Shown: positions 18,195 to 28,393, counted from the first letter of the stretch. The stretch is 64,000 bases of DNA from Alphaproteobacteria bacterium (GCA_017302575.1 JAFLDD010000001.1:393988-457987), one strand, 5' to 3'. Program-made: numbers and translations. The notes: a model not told the origin generated them from the letters alone.

Positions 18195-18673
18195 TAGCTT
18201 CCTTGCTTGTCCATAATCATTGCAGAGAAGGTCGATTCTGCAACTTTCTGGCCATTGACGGTTGCGATACCTGAAAATTTCCAAACCGCGCCGCGACTGC
18301 GCTCTACTTGGCAATGCATGTAGAGCATATCACCAGGTACAACGGGCTTGCGGAATTTTGCTTCTTCAACGGACATAAAATACACCACTTTGCCGCGCGC
18401 TTCCTGGCCCATCGTATGCACTACAAGTGCGGCCGCAGATTGCGCCATTGCTTCAACAATCAGCACGCCTGGCATGACAGGGTGGTTGGGGAAGTGGCCA
18501 CGGAAGAAGTCTTCTTTCCCAGTAACATTCTTGATTCCGACGATGGATTGCCCTTCAACAATGTTGGCGATGCTATCAATCATCAACATAGGGTCGCGGT
18601 GAGGGATGAGCGATTTGATGCCCTCAGTATCGTACTGGGGTAAGGATGTGTTGATGGTGAAATCAGCCGTCAT
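18194..18673 (-). CDS. fabZ: 3-hydroxyacyl-ACP dehydratase FabZ
   Basis: This 159-residue hotdog-fold enzyme dehydrates 3-hydroxyacyl-ACP in fatty acid synthesis. The start motif [11 protein letters not shown] and the catalytic block [20 protein letters not shown] (active-site His and downstream Glu) are clear. It overlaps lpxD by 11 bases and lpxA by one, so it is translationally coupled inside the lipid A operon. The arrangement lets the cell balance 3-hydroxyacyl-ACP use between phospholipid and lipid A. Confidence 0.97.
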   Translation of the reverse strand: MTADFTINTSLPQYDTEGIKSLIPHRDPMLMIDSIANIVEGQSIVGIKNVTGKEDFFRGHFPNHPVMPGVLIVEAMAQSAAALVVHTMGQEARGKVVYFMSVEEAKFRKPVVPGDMLYMHCQVERSRGAVWKFSGIATVNGQKVAESTFSAMIMDKQGS

Positions 18674-19700
18674 GCGAACCTCGTTTGGATTTAACTAAGC
18701 GGGATAGAGCGATGGTTTGGCGGTGCCATTCTTGCACAGGAACTGCGGGGTATCCACCATAAGATGCACCGGCGGGGATATCGGCAATAATGCCTGATTT
18801 TGCAGCGATTTTCGCGCCGTGACCGATTTTGATGTGACCAGATAAGCCAACCTGACCGCCCAAGACCACGCCATCGCCGATGCGTGTTGAGCCAGAGATA
18901 CCGCACTGTGCAACAACGACAGCACGCTTACCGATTTGTACGTTATGACCAATCTGTACAAGGTTGTCGATCTTGGTGCCTTCACCAATCACTGTATCGG
19001 GACCTGTGCCGCGATCGATGGTTGTGCCTGCGCCGATTTCAACGTCATTCTCAATGACAACACGGCCAAGCTGCGGAACCTTGATGTGGCCATCGCGCCC
19101 CAAGGCGAATCCGAAACCATCTTGCCCAATGTGAACGCCACGGTGAATCAACACACGGTCACCTATAATGCAGTGACTGAAGCTGGAGAGTGCGCCGATT
19201 TGGCAATCTTTACCAATTTGTACGCCATCATAAATGACTGCGTTTGCACCAATGCGTGTGTGGTCGCCAATCACGACATTTGCGCCAATCACTGCGCCTG
19301 CCATGATGGATACGCCCTTGCCAATTTTTGCCGTAGGGTCAATGACAGCAGAGGGTGCAATCGTTGCGGCTACTTTCGCTTCGGAAGGGTAAAATTTTTG
19401 TGCAGCCAGCGCATAGCAGCGATAGGGATCATCTGTAATCAATAACGCCATCGTGCTTGGTGCTTGCTCCGAGAATTTAGGGCGGACAAAACAGGCACCT
19501 GCCTCACTATGCAAAAACTGCTCAATATATTTTGTGTTATCAAAAAAGCTGATGTCTGTTGATGAAGCGCGATCAAGCGGTGCAACATCACTCAGGCGGC
19601 CAGACGCTTTATCTTTAGTAAGCAACTCAGCACCCGTTGCCGATGCTAGATCAGCAACGGTAAACGGCCCGTGATTCACGAAAAAGCGCGCATCAACCAT
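18663..19700 (-). CDS. lpxD: UDP-3-O-(3-hydroxyacyl)glucosamine N-acyltransferase
   Basis: This 345-residue lipid A enzyme has an N-terminal uridine-binding domain (about 1-100, [19 protein letters not shown]) followed by left-handed beta-helix repeats ([20 protein letters not shown]) and the acyltransferase histidine region [10 protein letters not shown]. The C-terminus has the usual helical tail ([17 protein letters not shown]). Length is standard. It is 34 bases downstream of skp and overlaps fabZ. Confidence 0.96.
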   Translation of the reverse strand: MVDARFFVNHGPFTVADLASATGAELLTKDKASGRLSDVAPLDRASSTDISFFDNTKYIEQFLHSEAGACFVRPKFSEQAPSTMALLITDDPYRCYALAAQKFYPSEAKVAATIAPSAVIDPTAKIGKGVSIMAGAVIGANVVIGDHTRIGANAVIYDGVQIGKDCQIGALSSFSHCIIGDRVLIHRGVHIGQDGFGFALGRDGHIKVPQLGRVVIENDVEIGAGTTIDRGTGPDTVIGEGTKIDNLVQIGHNVQIGKRAVVVAQCGISGSTRIGDGVVLGGQVGLSGHIKIGHGAKIAAKSGIIADIPAGASYGGYPAVPVQEWHRQTIALSRLVKSKRGSHDG

Positions 19701-19734
19701 AATAGACTACCTAATTAAGACCTGAAAATCAGGG

Positions 19735-20265
19735 TTAGAATTTCAAGGTTACGGAAGGTAGCTTCTTGTTGAGGCGAGCCAACACATCGCTGGTGATATC
19801 CAGTGACGTATCGCCGTAGAGTACTTGTGCAGATGACACAACGAGGTTTAACTTCTTCTCGCGTGCAACTTCAGCAGTGATGTTCACTACGTTGGTTTGG
19901 ATTTGCTCCAAAGCGCCAGCGAACGCTTTATCGAGCGATGCTTTTTTGCCTTGAATCTCACGTTGTGCAGCCGCTGCTTTAGCGCGGAAATCTTTTACTT
20001 TTTGCTCAAACGCCGCTTTTTCCATGTTAGCTTGTTGTTTGGAAAGCGCCTGATCTTCGGTCAGCAATGCTTTTTCTTTGCTATCGAGTTCAGCTTGGAA
20101 TGCTTTTTGTTTGCTTTGCAGTTGATCGCGTACTGACTTTGCAGAAGACGCTTCCGCCATAATTTTCTGGATGTTGACAACACCAATGCTGGTTTCTGCA
20201 TGCGCAGGAACAGCGAGCAGGGTAACAGCGAGTAACGAAGCGATAGAAAAGAACACATGTTTCAT
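19735..20265 (-). CDS. skp: Periplasmic chaperone Skp/OmpH
   Basis: This 176-residue protein has an N-terminal signal peptide (MKHVFFSIASLLAVTLLAVPAHA, cleaved about residue 22-23) and a long charged coiled coil (about 45-125), then a C-terminal strand region with LNLVVSSAQVLYGDTSLDIT. Skp holds unfolded outer-membrane proteins in the periplasm. It sits just after bamA, as in most proteobacteria. The start is the ATG preceded by AAAGGTG; a GTG three codons upstream is in frame but lies at that ribosome-binding site. Confidence 0.9.
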   Translation of the reverse strand: MKHVFFSIASLLAVTLLAVPAHAETSIGVVNIQKIMAEASSAKSVRDQLQSKQKAFQAELDSKEKALLTEDQALSKQQANMEKAAFEQKVKDFRAKAAAAQREIQGKKASLDKAFAGALEQIQTNVVNITAEVAREKKLNLVVSSAQVLYGDTSLDITSDVLARLNKKLPSVTLKF

Positions 20266-20357
20266 AAGACACACCTTTAGTTGGAATACACAAAATAAGA
20301 GTCGGGAATCTGCACCATTTGAATGATAAAATCCAGTAAGATTCGTGTTATATACGG

Positions 20358-22607
20358 TTAAAAACGCGTACCGAATCCGAAGCGGACGATTTCCTCATCG
20401 TCATAGTCTTCTTTGAGGAAAGCTTGTGCAAAATCAACGCGTACGGGGCCAAATGGCGAATTCCAAGCCACACCAAAGCCTGCTGAGGCTCTTAGGGTCT
20501 TATCGTCATTGATGCCAGCACCTGAATCATCCAAGCCATAAAGGCTACCTGCGTCCACGAATAATGCGCCACTTACCCCTAAATCGTCGGGCAGGCCGAG
20601 TGGGAAACGCACTTCGTTAGAAACAACGTAGTAAGTGTTACCGCCGAGGGCGTCAGTGGTGGCGCTATCGCGTGGGCCAATCCCTGCATTTGTAAAGCCA
20701 CGGAATTGTTGGCTGCCGATAAAGAAGCGCTGGTTAATTGGAACATCTCTACCAATACCAGTAATATTTCCAACCATGGTTGCGCCGGCATACGTCCACT
20801 GCTTGGCGATTGGGTAGTAATATTCGCTCTGAATTTCATGGCGAGCAAAGCGGTCATCGCCACCTAAGCCCGCGATATCTTGGTTCAGCTTCAGGTAACT
20901 ACCGCGTGTTGGATTTTGAACATTGTCACGACCATCATAAATGAAGGAATGGCCAACATACGAGGTTGTGCTTTTGCCTGACTGGCGCTGAATGAATTGC
21001 GAAGCAAACGGTGAAATATTGCTGATCTCACTCTGCTCGTAACCATAGCGAACCTGATGCTTCCATTTTTCGCTGAGATTATAACCCGTGCGCAATATGA
21101 TACCTTTTGCATCGCGGTCGAAGGATGCTTCGTCCTGCAATTCTTGGGTGGTTTGGTAAAGGTCAAACCCTGCTTCCAGTTCGCGGCCAAGGAAGTAAGG
21201 CTCTGTAAAGCCGAAGTCATATTGTTGGCGGCGCGCGGCAAAGAGTGTGCGGGCGCGAACGGTTTGACCACGGCCAAGGAAGTTGCGCTCGGTGATGCCC
21301 ACGTCGGCCAAGGCACCGTCGGTAGTCGAGAAGCCCGCACCGAATGTGATCTCACCTGTCGATTTTTCCTGCACTTCTACGTCGATATCTGTCTTATCTG
21401 GCGCGCTACCCGCAACGTTTTGAATGCTCACAGTCTCAAAGTAACCAAGGTTATTGAGGCGTTGCTCAGTACGTTTGATTTTGCTGGTGCTGTAAGGATC
21501 GCCCTCATTCAAGCGGAATTCACGGCGGATAACTTCGTCCAAGGTGCGTGAGTTGCCGAAAATATTGATTCTGTCCACATACACACGCGGGCCTTCACTA
21601 ACCGTATAGGTAAGATCAATGATTCTATCTTTACCGGGACGGCGCGTAGTCACGGGGTCGATATCCACGAATGCGAAGCCTTTATCACCCAGCGCTTCGA
21701 CCATTGCGTCAACGCTGTTTTCAACTTCGGTCGCGTTATAGGTGTCACCTTTTTTGGTGGTAAGCTTGGAGTTAAGGTTACCAACACGCTTTTTGTTCAG
21801 CGTGGTTTTTACATCGACATCACCAAGTGTGTAGATGGGGCCTTCTTCGATTGTGTAGGTCAGGTAAAATGCGTCACGCTGCGGCGAAAGTTCAGCAATC
21901 GCTGACTTCACTTTGAAGTCGGCAAAGCCGTTTTCGAAATAGAATTTACGCAGCAATTCTTGGTCATATTGCAGGCGATCTGGGTCGTATTTGTCGGCAT
22001 CGCTTAGGAATTTGTACCAACGTCCAATCTCGGAGTTAATGACCTGCTGTAGTGCGGAAGACGAGAAATACTCGTTGCCAATGAAGGTGATTTTTTCGAT
22101 CGAAGCACTTGGGCCTTCTTCGATTTCATACACCAAATCCACACGGTTCTGCTCTAGCGCGATGATTTTGGGAGTAATGACGGCAGAGTAGCGGCCCGCA
22201 CGGCGGTAAACGTCTAGCAGGCGCTTCAAATCTTGCTGAACGCGGGTGCGCGTATAGATCGAGCGTGCACGAAGCGTTACTTCTTTTGCTAAATCTTCTT
22301 TACTGATTTGGTCGTTACCCTCGAATGCAACGCGGTTGACGCTGGGGTTTTCCGTTACCTTGGTGAGCAAGACATTTCCTTGCTGTTCCATTTGAATGTC
22401 GGAGAAAAGGCCAGTGTCATAGAGGCGCTTAAGGGCAAGATCGACATCGTACTGCGAGACGTCATCACCACGCTCAATGCCAATGTAGGTCTCGATGGTG
22501 GAGTTCTCAATGCGCTGGTTGCCTTCAATGCGTATCTCGCGCACCGCTTCGGCCATGGCGCTGACAGGGAAAATAAGAAGACTAATGAGGAGGCATTTTT
22601 TGAACAT
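20358..22607 (-). CDS. bamA: Outer membrane protein assembly factor BamA
   Basis: This 749-residue Omp85 protein has a signal peptide (MFKKCLLISLLIFPVSAMAEA), five POTRA repeats (about residues 20-410, for example VREIRIEGNQRIENSTI, VNRVAFEGNDQISKEDL, VYVDRINIFGNSRTLDEVI), and a 16-stranded barrel with the RFFIGSQQFRGFTNAGIGPR loop-6 VRGF-like motif. It ends on VRFGFGTRF with the terminal aromatic residue typical of outer-membrane barrels. It inserts beta-barrel proteins into the outer membrane. Neighbours rseP and skp are the usual ones. Confidence 0.97.
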   Translation of the reverse strand: MFKKCLLISLLIFPVSAMAEAVREIRIEGNQRIENSTIETYIGIERGDDVSQYDVDLALKRLYDTGLFSDIQMEQQGNVLLTKVTENPSVNRVAFEGNDQISKEDLAKEVTLRARSIYTRTRVQQDLKRLLDVYRRAGRYSAVITPKIIALEQNRVDLVYEIEEGPSASIEKITFIGNEYFSSSALQQVINSEIGRWYKFLSDADKYDPDRLQYDQELLRKFYFENGFADFKVKSAIAELSPQRDAFYLTYTIEEGPIYTLGDVDVKTTLNKKRVGNLNSKLTTKKGDTYNATEVENSVDAMVEALGDKGFAFVDIDPVTTRRPGKDRIIDLTYTVSEGPRVYVDRINIFGNSRTLDEVIRREFRLNEGDPYSTSKIKRTEQRLNNLGYFETVSIQNVAGSAPDKTDIDVEVQEKSTGEITFGAGFSTTDGALADVGITERNFLGRGQTVRARTLFAARRQQYDFGFTEPYFLGRELEAGFDLYQTTQELQDEASFDRDAKGIILRTGYNLSEKWKHQVRYGYEQSEISNISPFASQFIQRQSGKSTTSYVGHSFIYDGRDNVQNPTRGSYLKLNQDIAGLGGDDRFARHEIQSEYYYPIAKQWTYAGATMVGNITGIGRDVPINQRFFIGSQQFRGFTNAGIGPRDSATTDALGGNTYYVVSNEVRFPLGLPDDLGVSGALFVDAGSLYGLDDSGAGINDDKTLRASAGFGVAWNSPFGPVRVDFAQAFLKEDYDDEEIVRFGFGTRF

Positions 22608-22640
22608 TGGCGGCAAAATACTTTGTAAAATCAGTAACGT

Positions 22641-23771
22641 CTAGAAGAATAATTGTTTGATATCATTGAATAAGGTGAATGCCATCAGCGTTGCGATAAC
22701 TGCCACACCAAAACGATAGCCATACTCTTGGAAACGCTCAGCGATTGGGCGGCCACGCACGGCCTCAAGCGCATAGAAAGCAAGGTGCCCACCATCGAGC
22801 ATAGGAATGGGGAAAAGATTCACCAGACCTAAATTCGCAGAAAGCAGCGCAATAAACCATAGGGTCATACGAACCGTCTCGGACAAAGTCTCGCCTTGTT
22901 GGGTAATATCGCCTGAAAGCTTGGCGATACCGACAGGGCCTTTCAGTTCGTCGGCGCTACGGTCACCTGAAATCATTTGCCCCATCACTTTGAGAGATGA
23001 TGCGCACAAACCGTAGGTGCGCTTGGTGGCTTCCCACACGGCGGTGCCAATTCCGACATTCTGGTAGGTAATTTTTTGACTGCGAATGCCAATGAGCGGG
23101 CGCTTAATCGTATTGCCCACGGCATCTTTTTCCTCGAAGGTGCGCGGGGTAATGGTCTTTTCGATACGAGTGCCATTACGTAATAAAATAACCTGCACAT
23201 CGTCGCCCAGATTGGTCATCATATAATCGGCAATATCGTTGAATCGGCTGATTTCCTTATCATCGACCTGAATAATGCGGTCGCCTTTTTTAAGACCAGC
23301 CTCTGCCGCAGGCGAATTTTTCAAAACGCCGCCAACCACAGGCTCAGTGGACATGAGGCCTGTCGTGAAAATGAAAAACGTAAATACCGCGATGGTCAGA
23401 ATGAAGTTGGCAATAGGCCCCGCCGCAACGATGATTGCTTTGTTGCGCAAGGGCTGGTGGTGAAAGCTGATGCGCTTATCTGCGTCGCTCATATGCTCGA
23501 TTTTTTCAATGTCTGGTGTGCTGGCGGCGCCTGCGTCACCAAACATTTTAACGTAACCGCCTAATGGCAAAACAGAAACTTTCCAACGCGTTTTGGCGCG
23601 ATCCGTGAATCCAAAAATTTCACGACCAAAGCCGATCGAGAAGGTCTCAACCTTCACGCCGCATAAACGTGCGGCAAGGTAATGGCCAAACTCGTGCACG
23701 AATACGATGACGCTCAAAACGATAACGAATGAGAGAAGATAATGCGGCAGCTCGGCGAGGTTTTCTAACAT
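22641..23771 (-). CDS. rseP: Site-2 zinc metalloprotease RseP
   Basis: This 376-residue intramembrane protease has HEFGHYLAARLCGV with the HExxH zinc site in the first membrane segment, a central PDZ domain (about 115-215, GVLKNSPAAEAGLKKGDRI), and the C-terminal NLFPIPMLDGGHL motif giving the third zinc ligand, followed by a last membrane helix. It cleaves anti-sigma factors and signal peptides in the inner membrane. It lies between dxr and bamA, the common proteobacterial order. Confidence 0.97.
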   Translation of the reverse strand: MLENLAELPHYLLSFVIVLSVIVFVHEFGHYLAARLCGVKVETFSIGFGREIFGFTDRAKTRWKVSVLPLGGYVKMFGDAGAASTPDIEKIEHMSDADKRISFHHQPLRNKAIIVAAGPIANFILTIAVFTFFIFTTGLMSTEPVVGGVLKNSPAAEAGLKKGDRIIQVDDKEISRFNDIADYMMTNLGDDVQVILLRNGTRIEKTITPRTFEEKDAVGNTIKRPLIGIRSQKITYQNVGIGTAVWEATKRTYGLCASSLKVMGQMISGDRSADELKGPVGIAKLSGDITQQGETLSETVRMTLWFIALLSANLGLVNLFPIPMLDGGHLAFYALEAVRGRPIAERFQEYGYRFGVAVIATLMAFTLFNDIKQLFF

Positions 23772-23777
23772 GTGTCC

Positions 23778-24941
23778 CTATAGGTATTGGGATGTTCTTT
23801 GGCGCACCTCGTTATCGAGTGCGATGACATCTTGAAGAGCGTTCATAGCCTGTGGGGTGGAATCTGCAAGTGCTCTCTCAACGATGTGGGTAATTGCCTC
23901 AAAACTAAGGCGTTTTTCGAGGAAAGCGGCAACCGCAATCTCGTTGGCAGCGTTGAGGGTAATCATTGCCCATTGGCCTGCGACCATCGCCTGCTTCGCC
24001 AGCGTAAGGGCGGGGAAGCGCGCATCATCCATCGGGCGGAAGTTGAGCGTGCTGATTTTTGCTAAATCGAGGCGCTCAGTGGGAATCGCAATGCGGTTCG
24101 GCCATGCGAGCGTGTAGCTGATGGGAATGCGCATATCCGGCATGCCGAGTTGAGCAAGCACCGAGCCGTCGGCATAATGTACCAGCGCGTGCACGATGGA
24201 TTCAGGGTGAATCAGCACATCAAGTTGCTCTGGTGGTAGTCCGAACAGGAAATGCGCTTCAATCAGCTCCAGCCCTTTGTTGAACATGGTGGCGGAGTCG
24301 ACGGATATCTTTGCGCCCATGCTCCATTTCGGGTGGGCAACAGCCTCGGCAGGCGTAATGTCTTTGAACGTATCCAGTGGGCGATTCAGGAATGGGCCAC
24401 CCGAAGCGGTGAGGGTGACTTTCTCCAGCGCAGCGCGATGCTCCGTGGCGAGCACCTGAAACACGGCGTTATGTTCGGAGTCTATAGGCAGCAACTTGGT
24501 GTCGTATTTCTGGCAGGCTTGCAGCACGAGTGAACCTGCACATACAAGGCTTTCTTTATTGGCGAGTGCAACCGTTTTGCCATGCTTAATGGATTCCATG
24601 ACCGCAGGTAGACCTGCTGCACCAACAATCGCGGCAACGGTGATATCCGCCCCCATGCTTGCTGCTTCGTTGAGGCTTACAATATCGCAATCAAGTTTCG
24701 CTGCCTTGAGTTGTGGCAATTTGTTTTCGTTTGCCAGCGCAATAGCCTTTGGGCGAAATTCTTTGGCGAGGACGATGAGTTTTTCCACATTGCCATTGGC
24801 AGTGAGGGCGACAACTTCAAATTGCTCAGGGTTGCAGCGAATAATATCGAGCGTGCTATCGCCAATCGAACCCGTCGCACCAAGGATGGTGATGGATTTG
24901 CGTGATTGAGCTGTAATATCTTGCTGATCAATGATGTGCAT
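23778..24941 (-). CDS. dxr: 1-deoxy-D-xylulose-5-phosphate reductoisomerase
   Basis: This 387-residue enzyme of the MEP isoprenoid pathway converts DXP to MEP with NADPH. It shows the cofactor site SITILGATGSIGDSTLDI, NKESLVCAG, PIDSEHNAVFQ, TASGGPFLNRP, HPKWSMGAKISVDSATMFNK and EAHFLFGLP. I chose the ATG at 24941, preceded by GGAAG; a GTG at 24953 overlapping the cdsA stop (TAGTG) is an alternative start adding four residues. Either way it is coupled to cdsA. Confidence 0.96.
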   Translation of the reverse strand: MHIIDQQDITAQSRKSITILGATGSIGDSTLDIIRCNPEQFEVVALTANGNVEKLIVLAKEFRPKAIALANENKLPQLKAAKLDCDIVSLNEAASMGADITVAAIVGAAGLPAVMESIKHGKTVALANKESLVCAGSLVLQACQKYDTKLLPIDSEHNAVFQVLATEHRAALEKVTLTASGGPFLNRPLDTFKDITPAEAVAHPKWSMGAKISVDSATMFNKGLELIEAHFLFGLPPEQLDVLIHPESIVHALVHYADGSVLAQLGMPDMRIPISYTLAWPNRIAIPTERLDLAKISTLNFRPMDDARFPALTLAKQAMVAGQWAMITLNAANEIAVAAFLEKRLSFEAITHIVERALADSTPQAMNALQDVIALDNEVRQRTSQYL

Positions 24942-24952
24942 AATTGCTTCCA

Positions 24953-25666
24953 CTAAAGACCTGCACCAAGCACTAACACAAGAATGATGTATAAAAATAA
25001 ATTTGGTGAAGTAGCTAGTATTGCGCAGGGCAGTAACCCATCGACTCTGTCGAATAGTCCGCCATGCCCAGGTATAATTTTGCTGCTATCTTTGAGGCCA
25101 GCTTTCCGCTTCATACGTGATTCCAACAAATCGCCTAATAGTGCAACAATTGCTAATGCAACTCCGGCTACAAGCGAGAAATTTAAATCACTCTCGCCAT
25201 AATAAACAATCACAAGTACGTAAGCACTAATAATGCTACATAGAATAGAACCAGCTAAGCCTTCCCATGTTTTACCTGGACTTATTTGGGGGGCTAGTTT
25301 GTGCTTGCCGAATAATTTTCCAAACACGTATCCGCCAATATCAATCACGGCGACTTGGATAACGAGAAAATAAACGGAATTAATCTCTTCTGGTTCGCTT
25401 TTATAGTCAAAACCCATGCGATACAAAAACCAAAATCCGAGCACGCCAAGTGTAATGTAAATCGTTCCTAAAAATAAAGACAGCAGACGTTTAAATGTTG
25501 AGGTTCTGTAATGTGAAAAGCCCCACCATTCCCAAATTAATATTAACCATACTGCCACCATAGCAATTGAGAACGCGGTTATGCCAGCCTCAACAATTGC
25601 AATAAATCCAGCAATCAGCACTGCTGCGCTGATGGTGCGCACTTTAAGGTCTGCCCATTTACTCAT
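24953..25666 (-). CDS. cdsA: Phosphatidate cytidylyltransferase
   Basis: This 237-residue polytopic membrane enzyme makes CDP-diacylglycerol. The C-terminal family signature is visible: LLESRMKRKAGLKDSSKIIP followed by GHGGLFDRVDGLL. Earlier, ISPGKTWEGLAGS is also typical. Several hydrophobic helices span the protein. The ATG at 25666 has GGAG six bases upstream; a TTG at 25678 is also in frame. It overlaps uppS by 8 bases. Confidence 0.94.
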   Translation of the reverse strand: MSKWADLKVRTISAAVLIAGFIAIVEAGITAFSIAMVAVWLILIWEWWGFSHYRTSTFKRLLSLFLGTIYITLGVLGFWFLYRMGFDYKSEPEEINSVYFLVIQVAVIDIGGYVFGKLFGKHKLAPQISPGKTWEGLAGSILCSIISAYVLVIVYYGESDLNFSLVAGVALAIVALLGDLLESRMKRKAGLKDSSKIIPGHGGLFDRVDGLLPCAILATSPNLFLYIILVLVLGAGL

Positions 25667-26402
25667 TACGTGCTCCAAATCTGCGCTCGCGCTGGCTGAA
25701 ACATTCGATGGCTTTATCGAGGTGCGCGCCGGAAAAATCTGGCCATAACACTTCGGTGAAATAGAGTTCTGTGTAAGCCGATTGCCAGAGCAAGAAGTTG
25801 CTCAGGCGCTCGTCGCCACCCGTGCGAATCAGCAAATCAGGGTCGGGGATATCGCTCGTGTCGAGATGCTCGCTAATCATTTGCTCGGTAACCGCATCTG
25901 GCTTAAGCGAACCATCCGCAATTTTTTGGCCGATGCGTTTCATTGCATTCGCAAGCTCTTGGCGGCTGCCGTAGCTGAGTGCAATCACGAGGGTGAGGGC
26001 AGTGTTACCAGCGGTCATCGCCTCCACATCTGCCAATTCTTTTTGAATGTCTTTCGAAAGTGCTTCGCGATCACCAATAAAGCGTAGGCGCACGCCTTCC
26101 TTGTGCATCGTTTTCGCTTCGTGACGAATATAATGGCGCAATAGCTCCATCAAATCACTGACTTCATCTTTCGGGCGATTCCAATTCTCGGTCGAGAAGG
26201 CATAAAGCGTGATGTATTTAATATGCGGGCGGGTTTTGCAGGCTTCGAGTAGTGTGCGAATGGCTTCAGCGCCTTGTTTGTGGCCACGAACGCGTGCGAT
26301 GCCTTGCTGCTTTGCCCAACGGCCATTGCCGTCCATAATGATGGCGATATGGGCGGGGAGTGCCGCCACTTCAGACTGAATCTGCGGGGCGGCTTTCGCC
26401 AT
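25659..26402 (-). CDS. uppS: Undecaprenyl diphosphate synthase
   Basis: This 247-residue cis-prenyltransferase makes the C55 lipid carrier for peptidoglycan and O-antigen. The signature HIAIIMDGNGRWAKQQG contains the catalytic aspartate; also present are TLYAFSTENWNRP, ALSYGSRQEL and PDLLIRTGGDERLSNFLLWQ. It sits one base from frr and overlaps cdsA, completing the frr-uppS-cdsA-dxr run. Confidence 0.97.
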   Translation of the reverse strand: MAKAAPQIQSEVAALPAHIAIIMDGNGRWAKQQGIARVRGHKQGAEAIRTLLEACKTRPHIKYITLYAFSTENWNRPKDEVSDLMELLRHYIRHEAKTMHKEGVRLRFIGDREALSKDIQKELADVEAMTAGNTALTLVIALSYGSRQELANAMKRIGQKIADGSLKPDAVTEQMISEHLDTSDIPDPDLLIRTGGDERLSNFLLWQSAYTELYFTEVLWPDFSGAHLDKAIECFSQRERRFGARNE

Positions 26403-26403
26403 A

Positions 26404-26952
26404 TTACACGCTCATGATATCTTTTTCTTTTGCGGCCAAGGCGTCGTCGATTTTCTTGATGTAATCGTCGGTCAGCTTCTGGATTTTTTCTGACTCGCCA
26501 TGCATTTGGTCTTCAGAAATTTGCTTCGCTTTTTCTTTCGCTTTCAAATCATCCATGCCGTCGCGACGGACGTTGCGTACTGCAACTTTCGCAGCTTCAG
26601 CATATTTACCTGCAAGCTTAGCAAGTTCCTTACGACGTTCTTCCGAAAGCGCAGGGATTGGCACGCGCACCAATTGACCGTCCGCCACGGGGTTAACGCC
26701 GAGGTTCGCATTGGCAATAGCTTTTTCAACGGCTTTCACCATCGACTTGTCCCACACTTGAACGGTGAGCATGCGCGGCTCTGGTGCGTTCACGGTGCCG
26801 ACTTGGTTCATTGGCATCATCGCGCCATACGCTTCGACCTGAATGTGATCGAGCAAGTTAGCAGAAGCGCGGCCCGTGCGTAGGCCCGCGAATTCATGTT
26901 GGAGCGATGCAAGCGCGCCATCCATACGTTTTTGGAGTTCTGGGTGTGACAT
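26404..26952 (-). CDS. frr: Ribosome recycling factor
   Basis: This 182-residue protein splits post-termination ribosomes with EF-G. It has the three-helix-bundle pattern with [51 protein letters not shown] and [20 protein letters not shown]. Length is normal. A ribosome-binding site (AGAGGA) precedes the ATG. It is 9 bases after pyrH. Confidence 0.97.
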   Translation of the reverse strand: MSHPELQKRMDGALASLQHEFAGLRTGRASANLLDHIQVEAYGAMMPMNQVGTVNAPEPRMLTVQVWDKSMVKAVEKAIANANLGVNPVADGQLVRVPIPALSEERRKELAKLAGKYAEAAKVAVRNVRRDGMDDLKAKEKAKQISEDQMHGESEKIQKLTDDYIKKIDDALAAKEKDIMSV

Positions 26953-26961
26953 AGGTTCCTC

Positions 26962-27711
26962 TTATTTTTTGTCTGAAATTACAGTGTACTGGCCTTCGCC
27001 TTTTACGACTTTGGCAAAATTTCCTTCTTCGTGAATGGAGAATACCAGAATAGGAATCTGGTTTTCTCTTGCCAGCGAAATTGCGGCGGCGTCCATCACT
27101 TTCAAATCCTTGCTGAGTACATCATGATAGCTGAGCTGCTCAAAGCGTTTCGCGGTGGGATTCTTTTTCGGATCGCTATCATACACACCATCGACCTGCG
27201 TGCCTTTCATCAGCGCGTCGCACTGCATTTCAGAAGCACGTAGCGCGGCGGTAGTGTCGGTCGTGAAATAGGGGTTGCCGATACCGCCAGCAAAAATGAC
27301 CACGCGGCCTTTTTCCATATGGCGCAGGGCGCGACGGCGAATGTAAGGCTCGGCCACTTGTTGCATTTCGATTGCGGAGAGTACGCGGGTTTCAACACCC
27401 GAACGTTCCAGAATATTTTGAATCGCAAGGCCGTTCAGGATGGTCGCTAGCATGCCCATGTAATCGGCGCTTGAGCGTTCCATGCCTTTTGCAGCTCCAG
27501 AAATACCACGGAAGATGTTACCGCCGCCAACGACGACGCAGACTTCCACGCCAAGCGCGACGACGGATTTAATGTCGTTAGCAATGCGTTGGATGGTGTC
27601 GAGGTCTTGGCCATATTGCTTGTCGCCCATCAGTGCTTCGCCCGATACTTTGATAAGTACGCGTTTGAATTTTGCTTTAGGGTTTTTGGCTGTGGCGAGT
27701 GATGCGGTCAT
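26962..27711 (-). CDS. pyrH: UMP kinase
   Basis: This 249-residue amino-acid-kinase-fold enzyme phosphorylates UMP. Motifs are [64 protein letters not shown] and [18 protein letters not shown]. The ATG at 27711 has AGGAG six bases upstream; the open frame extends 13 codons further without homology. It begins a run with frr and uppS. Upstream lies the divergent unknown gene 27857, which separates pyrH from its usual neighbour tsf. Confidence 0.97.
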   Translation of the reverse strand: MTASLATAKNPKAKFKRVLIKVSGEALMGDKQYGQDLDTIQRIANDIKSVVALGVEVCVVVGGGNIFRGISGAAKGMERSSADYMGMLATILNGLAIQNILERSGVETRVLSAIEMQQVAEPYIRRRALRHMEKGRVVIFAGGIGNPYFTTDTTAALRASEMQCDALMKGTQVDGVYDSDPKKNPTAKRFEQLSYHDVLSKDLKVMDAAAISLARENQIPILVFSIHEEGNFAKVVKGEGQYTVISDKK

Positions 27712-27790
27712 GGCTGGCTCCTGAACGAGGATAGAACTAGCGCACTGCATTGAAATAACAAGTTAAATTTCAAATTTTATCTGCCTCATA

Positions 27791-27834
27791 TTCATCTAAT
27801 CTTCACATTTGAGCCGTTTAGTCTTTGTTATATT
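27791..27834 (+). promoter_or_regulatory. 11-bp direct repeat and -10 upstream of gene 27857
   Basis: Two TTCA(T/C) elements begin at 27791 and 27802, exactly 11 bases apart, as in binding sites of PhoB and other OmpR-family regulators. TATATT at 27829-27834 is a good -10, 27 bases after the second element; no clear -35 is needed if an activator binds the repeats. The same arrangement precedes five other genes in the window. Confidence 0.5.
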
Positions 27835-27856
27835 GAAGAATGTATAGAGGGTTATC

Positions 27857-28348
27857 ATGACAGAAGCAGTTGAGGATTGGCAATTAGCACCTGATAGAGT
27901 GATGGATATCTGCGCTACAGAGCCTGGTGGAGTTAAAACATTCAAGGTTCCGCAAGACGGTGTTGCTTTAGACCGCATGCTTAAGCGCATTTTGCAGAAC
28001 ATCGCAGGTAGTGAACATTACGGATTCTCCCAGACGGAGATACAAAATATCAAAAGATCACCAGGTATGATTTCTTTGGGTGAGCCAGACAATCAGAATG
28101 CCCTGAGACTTGCTCATGATTTACAGGAGTTAACCCCACTTGGTGTGAATGAACCATTATTTGCACCTTTTAAATGGAAAGTGAGCCAACCTGAAGCACT
28201 GATCTGTAAATATAGCGATAATTCTCAGCGCTTATGTGATGCTGTGAATGCGCTCGTGGATAAGCTTGGTATGCGGGATATTGCCCAGAAAATCATTCAC
28301 AGCGAAATGAAAGTATTGGAATATTCTCAATATGCAACACGCGGATAA
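27857..28348 (+). CDS. Unrecognised 163-residue protein between pyrH and tsf
   Basis: I do not recognise this protein. It has no signal peptide or membrane segment, mixed alpha/beta character, and a helical C-terminal part (CDAVNALVDKLGMRDIAQKI). AGAGGG lies six bases upstream of the ATG. It is on the opposite strand to the rpsB-to-lpxB block and lies where pyrH normally follows tsf directly, so it looks inserted. It shares the upstream 11-base repeat with other unknown genes in the window and is followed by a bidirectional terminator it shares with tsf. Confidence 0.6.
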   Translation: MTEAVEDWQLAPDRVMDICATEPGGVKTFKVPQDGVALDRMLKRILQNIAGSEHYGFSQTEIQNIKRSPGMISLGEPDNQNALRLAHDLQELTPLGVNEPLFAPFKWKVSQPEALICKYSDNSQRLCDAVNALVDKLGMRDIAQKIIHSEMKVLEYSQYATRG

Positions 28349-28366
28349 CGTAAACGCATAGTAATA

Positions 28367-28393
28367 AAAAAGGGCGCGAGAGGCGCCCTTTTT
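28367..28393. terminator. Bidirectional rho-independent terminator
   Basis: The stem is GGGCGC/GCGCCC with a GAGAG loop, flanked by A5 on one side and T5 on the other, so it can end transcription of the gene at 27857 (plus) and of tsf (minus). Perfect pairing across 11 positions including the A/T flanks. Confidence 0.9.
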
